Source: Hydrogenophaga sp. (GTDB lineage Bacteria > Pseudomonadota > Gammaproteobacteria > Burkholderiales > Burkholderiaceae_C). Taken from it: a stretch of DNA of 49,759 bases. The DNA is taken from positions 1-49,759 of the forward strand of contig NZ_JAUCZG010000033.1 of assembly GCF_030373225.1 (NCBI RefSeq). Direction: 5' to 3'. Below, piece by piece: positions 1-8,129 of this stretch; within the stretch, counting starts at the first letter, position 1; the number at the start of each line of letters is the position of its first letter. The position numbers and the translations under genes were made by a program. Under the pieces are notes generated by a model. It ran no database searches and had not been told where the DNA came from. It was given only the letters and a program-made list of their open reading frames with translations.

Positions 1-115
1 AAATTCATGCGCTCAGCAGGCTTCGCTGCGCCGGTTTTGAACACCATCCCTAGACCGCCTCAACTGCCGAGACAATGCAGGAATACTCAGCGATAGGTTT
101 AGTTTTTCTATATTG

Positions 116-712
116 TCAACTATCAAGGAACGCCGATTTCCCCCCCGAGGTCGCCGAGTGCGCCGCGGCCAGCCGCAAGGCCTCCGGCGTGGTGCCTGTC
201 CAGTCGTGAAAAGCTCTGAAAAACGAGTTCGAATTTTCGATTCCGAGCAGAAACGAGATCTCGCTGTTTGAAAGTTTGGTTTGCGACAGGTAGTGGCGCG
301 CCAATTCTTCGCGCGTCTGGTTGACCAGCGACTGGAACGTCAACCCTTCGTTGCCAAGCCGGCGCTGCAGGGTGCGCTTGCTCATTGCCAGCCTACCGAC
401 CATGGCGTTCATTGAAGCTTGGCCGCCGGGTAGCGACTCCAGCAGCAAGGCCCGCACCCGCTCGCTTACAGTGGCGGTTTCTTCCAGCTCGGCCAAGCGG
501 CGGCGCAGGTCGCACGCGAAGACCTGCCAAATCGAGTCGTTGGCGGTCAGGAAGGGCAGCGCGGCGTTGGCGGCAGAGAACGTGATGCTGGGCGATTTTC
601 CCTTCACCACTGACGCGCCGAAGAACTGCTCATAGGCGGGCAATGGATCTGGAAGGCCCGGCATGATCACCCGGGTCGCATGAACGATCTCACGGGTGCC
701 CAGCTGAGCCAA
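116..712 (-). pseudogene. AraC-family transcriptional regulator, 5'-truncated
   Basis: The product (198 codons from a TTG) matches the C-terminal part of the roughly 335-residue AraC regulators that carry an N-terminal Arabinose_bd-type domain. The two helix-turn-helix units are visible at about residues 100-180 (MSKRTLQRRL, then FFRAFHDWTGTTPEALR). The C-terminus looks complete, but about 130 N-terminal residues are missing. Upstream the frame stays open only into sequence resembling an insertion-sequence end and meets a TGA near position 770, so no normal start exists. I infer that an IS3-type insertion and deletion removed the 5' half. The remaining protein could bind DNA but would lack its effector or dimerisation domain, so it is probably not functional. 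Confidence 0.75.
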
Positions 713-724
713 GCGTACGAGGAA

Positions 725-820
725 TGAACCGCCCCGTATTTGAACTGACCCCCAGAAGTTGGACGAACTTCAAGGGGTTTCATGAAGAAGTATTAAACAG
801 AATTCAAGCTGGAAGTCGTC
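725..820 (+). mobile_element. Remnant of an IS3-family left end with start of orfA
   Basis: Positions 741-764 (TGAACTGACCCCCAGAAGTT then GGAC) look like the terminal repeat of IS3-family elements. From 782 the plus strand reads ATG AAG AAG TAT TAA ACA GAA TTC AAG CTG GAA GTC, that is [16 protein letters not shown]. This is the typical start of an IS3-group OrfA with one nonsense codon at 794-796. Similarity stops at about 820, where denD sequence begins. TGAACCGCCCC at 725-735 resembles another IS3-type end and may mark a second junction. The rest of the element is absent. Family assignment is by recognition, not by search. Confidence 0.65.
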
Positions 821-1839
821 AGGCCCAGCCGCTTGCGGGCCTGGGGGTGGCTCACCGCGTCGGGCTGATCGTGCGCGTACTGCCGCAGCACGTCGGTGAA
901 GCTGGCGTCGGCGCTGAGCCCCAGGCGCGGGGCGCGGGCACTCTCGAAGTGCGAGGGCCAGGCCGAAACAATGCCGGCCACCGTGGCGTCGGGCTTGTGC
1001 GTGATCAGGGTCATCACCTCGGGTCCCGCCAGAGACTCGAACGCGGCCAGCATCTCGCGCACGCTCACGGTGAGCGCCGGCAGGTTGAGCGCCGTGCGGC
1101 CGCCGAAGGCCTCGCGGCTGGCTTCGGCCACGGCCACGATCCCGGCGACGGTGTTCGCAGGCGACGACAGCGCCACGCGTGTCTCCAGGTCCACCGGGCA
1201 CGCGCTGGGTAGACCGGCCAGTGGTTCGCGAAAAAGGCCGGAGAGAAAGCCCGAGGCTGCGCCGTTGGGGCGTCCCGGACGCACCGAGACAGTCATGAGG
1301 CGTGCGGCGCGGCCATCGATGAAGCCCTTGCGGGTGTAGTCGGCCACCAGCTGCTCACACACGAACTTGTGGATGCCATAGCTCGACTGCGGCGTGGGCA
1401 AGGTGTCGTCGCGCACCACGGCCGGCAGGGGCACGTCGGCGTCGCCGCCAAACACCGCGACCGAGCTCGAGAAAAAGAACAAGGTCGGTGGATGACCCGC
1501 CAGCGTTTGCGCGCGGCAGGCGTCGAGCAGGCTGCGCGTGGTGTCAAGGTTGGCGTGCAGACCCAGGTCAAAGTTGGCTTCGCATTCGCCAGACACGGCG
1601 GACGCAAGGTGGAACACCGCGTCCCAACGCTGCGTCATGAGTGCAGGAATCTGCGCCAGCAAGTCACCCGTGGTGTGTCGCACCCGCGGGTCGGCCAGCA
1701 GGGTGGCGTCGCGCGGGGCCACCAGGTCGGCCAGCATCAGTTGTTCGATGGGCCGATGGCGCAGCGTGCCTTGCTTCAGCAGGGTGCGGGCAAGTCGGTC
1801 GCCGAGGAAGCCGGCACCGCCGGTGATGAGGATGTTCAT
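793..1839 (-). CDS. denD: D-erythronate 2-dehydrogenase (NAD-dependent epimerase/dehydratase fold)
   Basis: Predicted 348-residue extended short-chain dehydrogenase that oxidises D-erythronate to 2-oxo-tetronate. The NAD-binding GGAGFLG motif is at residues 7-13 and the catalytic YGIHK motif lies mid-protein after the SSSVAVFGG segment. The ATG at 1839 overlaps the otnI stop as ATGA, so I use it instead of the longer frame upstream. It is the last gene of the acid-sugar operon. The final residues TTSSLNSV and the stop codon are read from the antisense of the IS3 remnant, so the natural C-terminus has been replaced. The catalytic core is intact and the enzyme may still work. The function rests on family resemblance and operon context. 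Confidence 0.85.
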   Translation of the reverse strand: MNILITGGAGFLGDRLARTLLKQGTLRHRPIEQLMLADLVAPRDATLLADPRVRHTTGDLLAQIPALMTQRWDAVFHLASAVSGECEANFDLGLHANLDTTRSLLDACRAQTLAGHPPTLFFFSSSVAVFGGDADVPLPAVVRDDTLPTPQSSYGIHKFVCEQLVADYTRKGFIDGRAARLMTVSVRPGRPNGAASGFLSGLFREPLAGLPSACPVDLETRVALSSPANTVAGIVAVAEASREAFGGRTALNLPALTVSVREMLAAFESLAGPEVMTLITHKPDATVAGIVSAWPSHFESARAPRLGLSADASFTDVLRQYAHDQPDAVSHPQARKRLGLTTSSLNSV

Positions 1840-2633
1840 GGTTGTGTTTTCCGGGCTGCCTTGTAGCTGCGCAGCCAGTCGAGGCCTTCGCTGGTGCCCG
1901 CCTTGGGGCGGTATTCGCAGCCCACGAACCCGCTGTAGCCGAGGGTGTCCAGCAGGTCGAGCAGGTGGGAAAAGTTCACTTCGCCCAGGTCGGGCTCGTG
2001 GCGGTCGGGCACACCCGCGATCTGGATGTGGCCCACGCCGGCAAAGTGCTTCTGCAAGCGCTTGCTGAGGTCCCCTTCCATGATCTGGCAGTGGTAGAAG
2101 TCCATCTGTACCTTGAGGTTGGGCGCGCCCACCTCGGCCAGCACGTCGTGGGCTTGCTGTTGCAGGTTCAGGAAATAGCCCGGCATGTCGCGGCTGTTGA
2201 TCGGTTCGATCAGCAGGTTCACGCCCAGCGGTGCCAGGCGTGCGCCGGCCTGGCGCAGGTTGTTCACATACGCGTTCCGGCACGCAGAGGCTTCGCTGCC
2301 GGCCGGCACCAGGCCCGCCATCGCATGCACCCGCCGGCAACGGGTGGCTTCGATGTAGGGCAGGGCCTGCTCCAGTGCAGCAGCAAACTCGGCCTCTCGA
2401 CCGGGGTGGCAGGCCATGCCGCGCTCACCGGCGGCCCAGTCCCCGGGTGGCAAGTTGAACAGGGCTTGTGTGAGGCCGTTGTCCTTCAGGCACGAGGCGA
2501 TGTCGTGCGGTGAGTGGTCGTATGGAAAGAGGTACTCCACTGCATCGAAGCCATCGCGTGCAGCGGCGGCAAAGCGATCAAGGAACGGTACCTCGGTGTA
2601 CATCATCGAAAGATTGGCGGCAAATCGGGGCAT
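1836..2633 (-). CDS. otnI: 2-oxo-tetronate isomerase (hydroxypyruvate isomerase family)
   Basis: TIM-barrel isomerase of 265 residues in the Hyi/xylose-isomerase-like family, expected to interconvert 2-oxo-tetronate and 3-oxo-tetronate. Likely metal and catalytic residues are visible in IEPIN (Glu), QMDFYH (Asp, His), HIQIAG (His, Gln) and the C-terminal GCEYRP (Glu). The start [14 protein letters not shown] matches the usual family N-terminus. An upstream in-frame ATG would add 11 unrelated residues. It lies 19 bases after otnC and overlaps denD by four bases, so translation is probably coupled within the operon. Function is inferred from known otn/den operons for erythronate and threonate use. 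Confidence 0.88.
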   Translation of the reverse strand: MPRFAANLSMMYTEVPFLDRFAAAARDGFDAVEYLFPYDHSPHDIASCLKDNGLTQALFNLPPGDWAAGERGMACHPGREAEFAAALEQALPYIEATRCRRVHAMAGLVPAGSEASACRNAYVNNLRQAGARLAPLGVNLLIEPINSRDMPGYFLNLQQQAHDVLAEVGAPNLKVQMDFYHCQIMEGDLSKRLQKHFAGVGHIQIAGVPDRHEPDLGEVNFSHLLDLLDTLGYSGFVGCEYRPKAGTSEGLDWLRSYKAARKTQP

Positions 2634-2652
2634 GTTGGAGGCGGTGGGTCGG

Positions 2653-3330
2653 TTACCAGGGTGCATCGAAGCGCGTGCGCAGGTCCTCTATCTGCGAGTC
2701 CTGCAGGGGTGCAGCGCGGCCATCGGTCAGGAGCCACACGCGTGCGGTTTCTTCCAGCTCTTCGAGCAGAGCCATGGCGCTAGCCAGGCTGTCGTGCCAC
2801 ACGGTGGGGCCGAGGCGTTCCAGCATCACCGCGCGCAAGGGGTGCCGGGCGCTGGCAATGAGGGCAGCCACGTCGTCGGCCACGCCCGCATCGCCCGGCG
2901 CCCGGTAGGGCACCAACGGCACATGGCCCACCTTCATCACCTGGTAAGGCGTGAGCGGCGGCAGGATGTCGTCGCTGCGCCAGACACCTTGCAGTGTGAG
3001 CGCGACGAGGTGGGTGGAATGCGTGTGCAGCACGCAACGGGCAGAGGGTGCGCCGGCATAGATGCGACGGTGCAGGGCGAGCGTCTTGCTGGCTCGGGCG
3101 CCGCCCAGTGCGCTCCCGTCTTCGCCCACCCAGGCCAGTTGTGCAGGGTCAAGAAACCCGAGGCAGGCGTCGGTGGGGGTGATGAGAAAACCGCCGCCCT
3201 GTTCCAGCGAGAGTCGCACGCTGATGTTGCCAGCGGTGGAGTGCACCAGACCCCGCTGGAACAGACTCGCACCCACCCGCACGATCTCGGCCCGCACGGC
3301 GTTCTGGGCGGCGTTTGCGTGCAGGCTCAC
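2653..3330 (-). CDS. otnC: 3-oxo-tetronate 4-phosphate decarboxylase (class II aldolase/adducin family)
   Basis: 225-residue class II aldolase-fold protein expected to decarboxylate 3-oxo-tetronate 4-phosphate to dihydroxyacetone phosphate and CO2. [10 protein letters not shown] near the N-terminus and HTHSTH, with two metal-ligand histidines, fit the family. Two deviations stand out. Where I expect an NHG-type motif with the third metal histidine, the sequence reads [10 protein letters not shown]. The SKE segment that often carries the catalytic acid reads SKT. The later [12 protein letters not shown] helix is typical. It overlaps otnK by four bases. The deviations could mark a Burkholderiales subfamily with altered metal binding rather than a dead enzyme. 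Confidence 0.85.
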   Translation of the reverse strand: MSLHANAAQNAVRAEIVRVGASLFQRGLVHSTAGNISVRLSLEQGGGFLITPTDACLGFLDPAQLAWVGEDGSALGGARASKTLALHRRIYAGAPSARCVLHTHSTHLVALTLQGVWRSDDILPPLTPYQVMKVGHVPLVPYRAPGDAGVADDVAALIASARHPLRAVMLERLGPTVWHDSLASAMALLEELEETARVWLLTDGRAAPLQDSQIEDLRTRFDAPW

Positions 3331-4604
3331 AGCGCCACTACCGCTCGCTCGAGCGCTTGCGCGAAGAAATCCGCGCCGCCGAAGTTGCCCGACTTGAGGG
3401 CCAGCTGCACGGCCTCTCCACTGCCAGCCAGGGTGGACTGTGTCCAGGGAACACCCGGGCAGATGGCCGCGCCGATGCGCAGTTGCTGCACACCCAGGGC
3501 CTGCACCACCGCACCCGACGTTTCTCCACCGGCCACCACCAATCGGCGCACGCCGGCTTGCACCAGGCCCTGTGCGATGTGGGCCAGCGCGTGTTCCACC
3601 TGCTCGCCGGCGGCCTGCACGCCGATCGCCTGCTGCACGGCGCGCACGCTCATGGGCGTGGCGGTTGCGTAGACAAGAACGGGGCCTTGGGCCAGTGCCT
3701 GCGTCGCCTGAGCCAGCACCGTGTCAGCGGTTTGCTGGCCGGAGTGCAGCGCCAGCGGATCGACCTGCAGAGCCATGCGGCCGGCGGCCAGCCACTGCGC
3801 GACCTGCGCATTGGTGGCTTCGGAACAAGAGCCCGACACCACAGCGGCGGGGCCTTGCAGCGTGTCCAGATCGCAAGCGTTTGCGTTCGGGGTGAACCAA
3901 CCTCGCCGGGCATAGGCGGACGGCAGGCCCAGGGCCACGCCCGATCCGGCGGTGAGCAGGGGCAACTCGGCGCAAGCTTCTGCCAGCGTCATCAGATGCT
4001 CGTTGCTCAAAGCGTCGGCCACGGCGATCTTCAAGCCTTCAGCGCGCAGTTGCGCCATGCGGGCCTGCGTGATGGTCGCGCCGCCATCGATCGTGTCGTG
4101 GCGCAGCAGGCCCACCGGGTGGCTTGTCTGCGCTTGCAGCACACGCACCAGGTTCGAATCGGTCATGGGCGTGAGCGGGTGGTGGCGCATGCCCGAATCG
4201 CTCAACAGCACATCGCCCACGAACAGGTGGCCGCGGAACACCGTACGGCCGTTCTCTGGAAATGCGGGGCAGGCGATCGTGAAGTCGGTGCCAAGCGCAG
4301 CCATGAGCGCATCGGTCACCGGGCCGATGTTTCCCTGCGCCGTGGAGTCGAAGGTGGAGCAGTACTTGAAGTAGATCTGCCGCGCACCCGCTGCTCGCAA
4401 GGAGGCCAGCGCCCTCAGGCTTTGCGCCACGGCGTCGCCCGGGGCTGAGGTGCGCGTCTTGAGCGCGATCACCACCGCATCGGCCTGCGGCAGGCCGCTT
4501 TCGGGCACGCCCAGCACCTGCACCGTGTGCATGCCCGCGCGCACCAGCATGCTGGCCACGTCGGTGGCGCCGGTGAAGTCGTCTGCAATGACGCCGAGGA
4601 TCAT
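3327..4604 (-). CDS. otnK: 3-oxo-tetronate kinase (DUF1537 four-carbon acid sugar kinase)
   Basis: Predicted 425-residue four-carbon acid-sugar kinase that phosphorylates 3-oxo-tetronate at O4 with ATP. The N-terminal acid-sugar-binding domain begins MILGVIADDFTGATDVA, typical of DUF1537. The C-terminal nucleotide-binding domain has GGETSGAV and ends with the hallmark KSGNFGG. Length is normal. Start and stop both overlap neighbours by four bases (ltnD upstream, otnC downstream). DUF1537 kinases in such operons have been assigned to erythronate and threonate catabolism. The exact C4 substrate here is inferred from the neighbouring dehydrogenases. Confidence 0.92.
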   Translation of the reverse strand: MILGVIADDFTGATDVASMLVRAGMHTVQVLGVPESGLPQADAVVIALKTRTSAPGDAVAQSLRALASLRAAGARQIYFKYCSTFDSTAQGNIGPVTDALMAALGTDFTIACPAFPENGRTVFRGHLFVGDVLLSDSGMRHHPLTPMTDSNLVRVLQAQTSHPVGLLRHDTIDGGATITQARMAQLRAEGLKIAVADALSNEHLMTLAEACAELPLLTAGSGVALGLPSAYARRGWFTPNANACDLDTLQGPAAVVSGSCSEATNAQVAQWLAAGRMALQVDPLALHSGQQTADTVLAQATQALAQGPVLVYATATPMSVRAVQQAIGVQAAGEQVEHALAHIAQGLVQAGVRRLVVAGGETSGAVVQALGVQQLRIGAAICPGVPWTQSTLAGSGEAVQLALKSGNFGGADFFAQALERAVVAL

Positions 4605-5533
4605 GCTGGGGCCTGTGCTGCTGGTGTGGCGGAGGGCAGCTCGATGCCGGCCAGTTGTGCATAAAACTTCACCACCGCCGAGTCGTCTTCAGCGCCCAGC
4701 CCCATGGCGGCGGTGGCCAGGTACAGCTGGTGCGCCGCGGCGGCCAGGGGCAAGGGAAACTTGAGCTGGCGTGCAGCGTCGAGCACGATGCCGAGATCCT
4801 TGATGAAGATGTTCACCGCCGACAAAGGCGTGTAGTCGCCATCCAGGATGTGGGGAACGCGGTTCTCGAACATCCAGCTCATGCCGGCAGAATTGCAGAT
4901 CACCTCGTAGAGCTGGCGCGGCTCGGCGCCGGCGCGCATGCCCAGGGCCATCGCCTCGCATGCGGTGGCAATGTGAACACCGGCCAGGTGCTGGTTGACC
5001 ATTTTCACGGTGGATCCGATGCCAGCCCGGTCGCCCAGGTGGTAGACCTTGCCGGCAAAGGCTTCGAGCACACGGCCGGCTGCGGCGAAGGCCTCGGGTT
5101 GGCCCGAAGCCATCACCGTCATCTGCCCCGCCGCGGCCTTCTTCGCTCCGCCGGACACCGGGCCGTCGATCAGCCACAGGCCACTGGTGGCCAGTCGCTG
5201 CTCCCACACAGGGGGCAGGGCAGGGTCGACGGTGGCCGAGCACACCACCACGCTGCCGCGCTTCAAGCTGGATGCCAGACCCTCTGCGCCGAACAACACG
5301 TCCTCCGTTTGCTGGGCGTTGACCACCAGCACCAGCACCACATCGCAGTGGCGGGCCAGTTCGGCCACGCCGGCAGTCGCGCGACCACCCGCCTGCTCGA
5401 AGGCAGCGCGGGCTTCGGCCCGTGGATCGCAGCCCCAGGTGGTCACGCCCTGACGCAAGGCCGAGAGCGCAGCACCCATGCCCATGGAGCCCAGGCCGAC
5501 GACGCCGAGTGTGTGAGGGGAATCGTTGTTCAT
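4601..5533 (-). CDS. ltnD: L-threonate dehydrogenase (beta-hydroxyacid dehydrogenase family)
   Basis: 310-residue NAD-dependent beta-hydroxyacid dehydrogenase, expected to oxidise L-threonate to 2-oxo-tetronate, the same intermediate that DenD forms from D-erythronate. The Rossmann motif GLGSMGMG is at about residues 14-21. DGPVSGGAKKAAAG is the substrate-binding signature, and KMVNQHLAG carries the catalytic lysine. The start at 5533 overlaps the stop of the upstream regulator as ATGA and gives the normal length. The family also contains 3-hydroxyisobutyrate and tartronate semialdehyde reductases; otnK and otnI next door favour threonate. Confidence 0.88.
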   Translation of the reverse strand: MNNDSPHTLGVVGLGSMGMGAALSALRQGVTTWGCDPRAEARAAFEQAGGRATAGVAELARHCDVVLVLVVNAQQTEDVLFGAEGLASSLKRGSVVVCSATVDPALPPVWEQRLATSGLWLIDGPVSGGAKKAAAGQMTVMASGQPEAFAAAGRVLEAFAGKVYHLGDRAGIGSTVKMVNQHLAGVHIATACEAMALGMRAGAEPRQLYEVICNSAGMSWMFENRVPHILDGDYTPLSAVNIFIKDLGIVLDAARQLKFPLPLAAAAHQLYLATAAMGLGAEDDSAVVKFYAQLAGIELPSATPAAQAPA

Positions 5534-6291
5534 GTGGAGGATCCGGGTGAGGTGGGGGAAAGCAGCGCCCCCAGGGCGCGGCGGATGGGGGGCGCAACAT
5601 GGTGCAGGCGGTGGGCCGCGTTGTTCATGTGGCACATGGCTGCCTCGCGTGCGGCCGCGGCGTCTGCGCTCATCACGGCAGCAGCGATGGCGCGGTGTTC
5701 CTCGCGCACCTCCACCATGTAGCCGTTGTCGAGCGCTTCATTGGTGCGCGTCACGCTCATGGCCTCGCGTTGGTACTGCTCCAGGAAGCCCAGCAGACGC
5801 TCGTAGTGCGGGTTGTCGGTGGCGCGCGCGATGCTGCGGTGAAACGCGAGGTCGGCCTCCACCCCTTGTGCGCCCTGGGGCGGACAGGCCTCCAGCTGGG
5901 CCAGCGCCTGGGAAATGGTCCGCGCCTTTTCCGGGGTCATGCGCTGCGCGGCGAGTGCGGCCACGTCGGCTTCGAGCCCGCGGCGGACCTCCACCACCTG
6001 AAGCACGCTTTCCATCGAGGTGACCACCATGGGGTCGAAGGCCAGCGCGCGGGCCTGGTGGCGGGGCGCCACGAAGACGCCGGAGCCCTGACGCGAGGTG
6101 AGCAGGCCGATGGACTTGAGCCGGCTTACAGCCTCGCGCACCACCGTGCGCGACACCCCGAACAGCTCCGACAGGCGCTGTTCGGTGGGCAGGCGTTCGT
6201 CGGGCGCCAGCTCGCCCGATTCGATGCGCTGCAAGAGCAAGCCGGCGAGTTTGTCGGTGAGACGTTCGGGCGCTTGAAGGACGTCGCTCAT
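5530..6291 (-). CDS. GntR/FadR-family (FCD) transcriptional regulator of the tetronate operon
   Basis: 253-residue regulator with an N-terminal winged helix-turn-helix (about residues 10-75, ending LTSRQGSGVFVAP) and a C-terminal FCD ligand-binding domain. The metal or acid-binding residues typical of FCD are visible in DLAFHRSIARA, EEHRAI and CHMNNAAHRL. It is the first gene of the operon and its stop overlaps the ltnD start, so it very likely controls its own expression together with the catabolic genes, probably as a repressor released by an acid-sugar ligand. The ATG at 6291 has no strong ribosome-binding site, but the N-terminus is the usual one for the family. Confidence 0.9.
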   Translation of the reverse strand: MSDVLQAPERLTDKLAGLLLQRIESGELAPDERLPTEQRLSELFGVSRTVVREAVSRLKSIGLLTSRQGSGVFVAPRHQARALAFDPMVVTSMESVLQVVEVRRGLEADVAALAAQRMTPEKARTISQALAQLEACPPQGAQGVEADLAFHRSIARATDNPHYERLLGFLEQYQREAMSVTRTNEALDNGYMVEVREEHRAIAAAVMSADAAAAREAAMCHMNNAAHRLHHVAPPIRRALGALLSPTSPGSST

Positions 6292-6310
6292 GGTGGGGCG
6301 TTGATCCGGA

Positions 6311-6342
6311 TGTGTCTGGTTATAAGGTCATCATACAAATCT
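6311..6342 (-). promoter_or_regulatory. Candidate operator/promoter of the tetronate operon
   Basis: Upstream of the regulator start, the minus strand contains TTTGTATGATGACC followed by TTATAACCAG, an AT-rich island in GC-rich DNA with an imperfect dyad. FCD-type GntR regulators often bind GTATGATNN-like repeats of this kind, and TATAAC could serve as a -10 element. No convincing -35 is seen. Low confidence. Confidence 0.3.
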
Positions 6343-6548
6343 CGAGGCCGCACTTCCCTCGTGGTTTTCCCTGCGTCGGCAAGGCGAATCGGGGCCGAAC
6401 GCCTGCCGTTGGCCTTTCTGCACACGGGGTACAGTGCGGTGCAGTCACCCAAGCCATCTGAATGCCGTAAAGACGACGTCCGCCTGAACCATCCAGGCGC
6501 CGTGCGGTTTGCGCGTTCGGCCCCAACCCCACACCGACCCGGATCCAA

Positions 6549-7058
6549 ATGACCAGTCCCATGTATAGCCACTCTGTTCCGGTCTTGAAGCAAATGCTGA
6601 CCGCATTGCAGAGCATCCTTGCGCAGACCGCCGAGCATGCGTCAGCGAAAGCCATCGAACCCGACGCCTTCCTGCAGGCGCGCCTGTTCCCGGACATGTT
6701 TCCACTGATCAAGCAGGTACAAATTGCGGCTGACTTCTCGCGCGGCATTGCCGCCCGGCTCGCAGGTGTGGACATTCCAAGCATCGAAGGCAGCCAGACG
6801 ACCTTTGCGGATCTTGATGCACTGCTGACGGAGACATTGGCTTTTCTGGACAGCCTGAACCCGGCGCAGTTTGAAGGCAAGGAGGGCAGCGAGATCGTCC
6901 TCCGTCCAGGGACGCCCAAGGAAAAGAAGCTGAGCGGCCAAGCCTATCTGGCCAACTATGGATTGCCTCAGTTCTTCTTTCACGTTGGCACCGCCTACGC
7001 GATCCTGCGCCACAACGGCATGCCCATCGGCAAACGCGACTACATGGGCGCGTACTGA
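6549..7058 (+). CDS. DUF1993 domain-containing protein
   Basis: 169-residue soluble protein of the DUF1993 family, whose members are predicted to be four-helix bundles related to DinB-like folds. Family features include the opening MYSHSVPVLKQMLTAL, the DMFPLIKQVQIAADF segment and the C-terminal FFFHVGTAYAILRHNG. Length is normal for the family. Biochemical function is unknown. It stands alone, divergent from the tetronate operon and convergent with the cytochrome c gene, with no other gene in its transcription unit. Confidence 0.85.
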   Translation: MTSPMYSHSVPVLKQMLTALQSILAQTAEHASAKAIEPDAFLQARLFPDMFPLIKQVQIAADFSRGIAARLAGVDIPSIEGSQTTFADLDALLTETLAFLDSLNPAQFEGKEGSEIVLRPGTPKEKKLSGQAYLANYGLPQFFFHVGTAYAILRHNGMPIGKRDYMGAY

Positions 7059-7335
7059 GACCGTGAACATTGGCCTCGGCCGTGCCTTGTCGTCGGCTGT
7101 CGGCGGCCTTTGGTGAGACATGGTCCTTCGCCGGGGCGGATCTCCACCTGACCTGCCCCGGGTGTCGTGGATGCCGGTTGGTTTCGCCAGGCAGCGGTCG
7201 GGGTCAGTGGCCGAAGTCCCGCCGCAAGAAGGTTGACCCGAGCCAGGCCCGCCATCGGATCCTTGCCGTGGTCTGAAAGCCGCGCGTCGAACCACCGGTG
7301 CCCGGACAGGGTCTGCCGGGCTCGAACCCGTTCCG
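7059..7335. other. Non-coding stretch without a recognisable gene
   Basis: Between the DUF1993 gene and the terminator of the cytochrome c gene. I find no frame with credible start, ribosome-binding site and protein-like composition, and no RNA gene that I recognise. It may be degraded coding sequence. Confidence 0.5.
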
Positions 7336-7372
7336 TCAAAAAACCAGACAGGCCCATCGGGCCTGTCTGGTT
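7336..7372 (-). terminator. Rho-independent terminator of the cytochrome c gene
   Basis: A perfect 14-bp stem pairs 7342-7355 (AACCAGACAGGCCC) with 7359-7372 around a 3-base loop. In minus orientation it is followed directly by six T residues (7343-7338, partly in the stem). It lies about 85 bases after the cytochrome c stop codon. Confidence 0.85.
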
Positions 7373-7457
7373 CGCGGTGCGGCTGAAGGCGAGGGTCAAG
7401 GCCCGCCGGTGGCGGCAGGGCTGCCGTCCGGTGCCCGGCACCAGGGCCTCGGCGCCT

Positions 7458-7883
7458 TCAAGGCGCTTGAATGCGGCTGATGTATTCGAGCAGGACCAGG
7501 ATGCGCGCGCGCACCAGACCGGCCGAATCGTAGTGTCCTCGCGCCTCACGCATCTGCTGGGCATTGTCGAGCTGGTACTCGCGGCCCCACACCGGCATGT
7601 CGCGCGACCCATGGCTGGCGATGCCTGCGCCCTCGATCACGGCGTACAGGCGGTTGACCGGCAGCACGCCCTGATTCTTCTTCGCCAGCTGCGTCAGGTC
7701 GGGCGGGCTCTTGCGCAGCAATTCGCCCAGCGGTCCGTTGCCCTTGCCGTCGATGCCATGGCAACTGGCGCAGTTCTCTGAAAACTCCAGCTTGCCGGGA
7801 TCGTAGACAGCAGGCTGGGCCATCGCGGCGCCACCGCCGCATGCAATGAGAAGGGCCAGAAGGCCGCTCTGGAAGGTGTTCAT
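7458..7883 (-). CDS. Periplasmic c-type cytochrome, single haem
   Basis: 141-residue precursor with an N-terminal signal peptide (hydrophobic residues 7-20, likely cleavage after MA-22) and one haem-binding CASCH at residues 38-42. The likely axial methionine is Met96 in SRDMPVWG. It is a small class I cytochrome c, probably a periplasmic electron carrier or a small subunit donating to a terminal reductase; the partner cannot be told. An FNR-type box with a well-placed -10 hexamer lies upstream and a strong terminator downstream, so it is probably a single-gene unit induced under low oxygen. Confidence 0.85.
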   Translation of the reverse strand: MNTFQSGLLALLIACGGGAAMAQPAVYDPGKLEFSENCASCHGIDGKGNGPLGELLRKSPPDLTQLAKKNQGVLPVNRLYAVIEGAGIASHGSRDMPVWGREYQLDNAQQMREARGHYDSAGLVRARILVLLEYISRIQAP

Positions 7884-7953
7884 GGTGTGACTCCAATGGT
7901 GGTTTGGCGAGATGTTCGGTCTGCCCGGTCCGGGACCGCGCAACCGAAAGGTG

Positions 7954-7997
7954 ATGCTAGGCAGCACGCCAGCCACACCGATTGAGGCTGCTCAATC
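7954..7997 (-). promoter_or_regulatory. FNR/CRP-family box and -10 of the cytochrome c gene
   Basis: GATTGAG-GCTG-CTCAATC at 7980-7997 is a perfect dyad of the form TTGAG-N4-CTCAA (centre 7988.5). On the minus strand TAGCAT at 7959-7954 starts 29.5 bp from the centre, so the box would sit at about -41.5 from a start near 7947, the class II activator position. Confidence 0.75.
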
Positions 7998-8052
7998 GCC
8001 TTCTTGTTTGAACCGTTGCGCCCTGGCACGCCCCAGGCCGTTGGGTGCCGCA

Positions 8053-8094
8053 TTGATCCCGCGCAACGCGGGACGTCGGGAGCGGGCGTAAGTT
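8053..8094 (+). promoter_or_regulatory. FNR-type box and -10 of the first usp gene
   Basis: TTGAT-CCCG-CGCAA at 8053-8066 has one perfect FNR half-site and one partial half (centre 8059.5). TAAGTT at 8089-8094 begins 29.5 bp downstream of the centre, giving a predicted start near 8101 and a 29-base leader before the usp ATG. Confidence 0.6.
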
Positions 8095-8129
8095 GTGTCG
8101 AGTGCGTTTTCACTTGCAAGGGAATGACC

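Noticed and set aside
725..740. TGAACCGCCCC as a complete second insertion-sequence end
   Set aside because: Too short to assign; kept only as a possible junction within the IS3 remnant.
4459..4472. TTGAG-CGCG-ATCAC, similar to the FNR-type boxes
   Set aside because: It lies inside the otnK coding sequence, one half deviates, and no promoter or gene start follows; chance occurrence.
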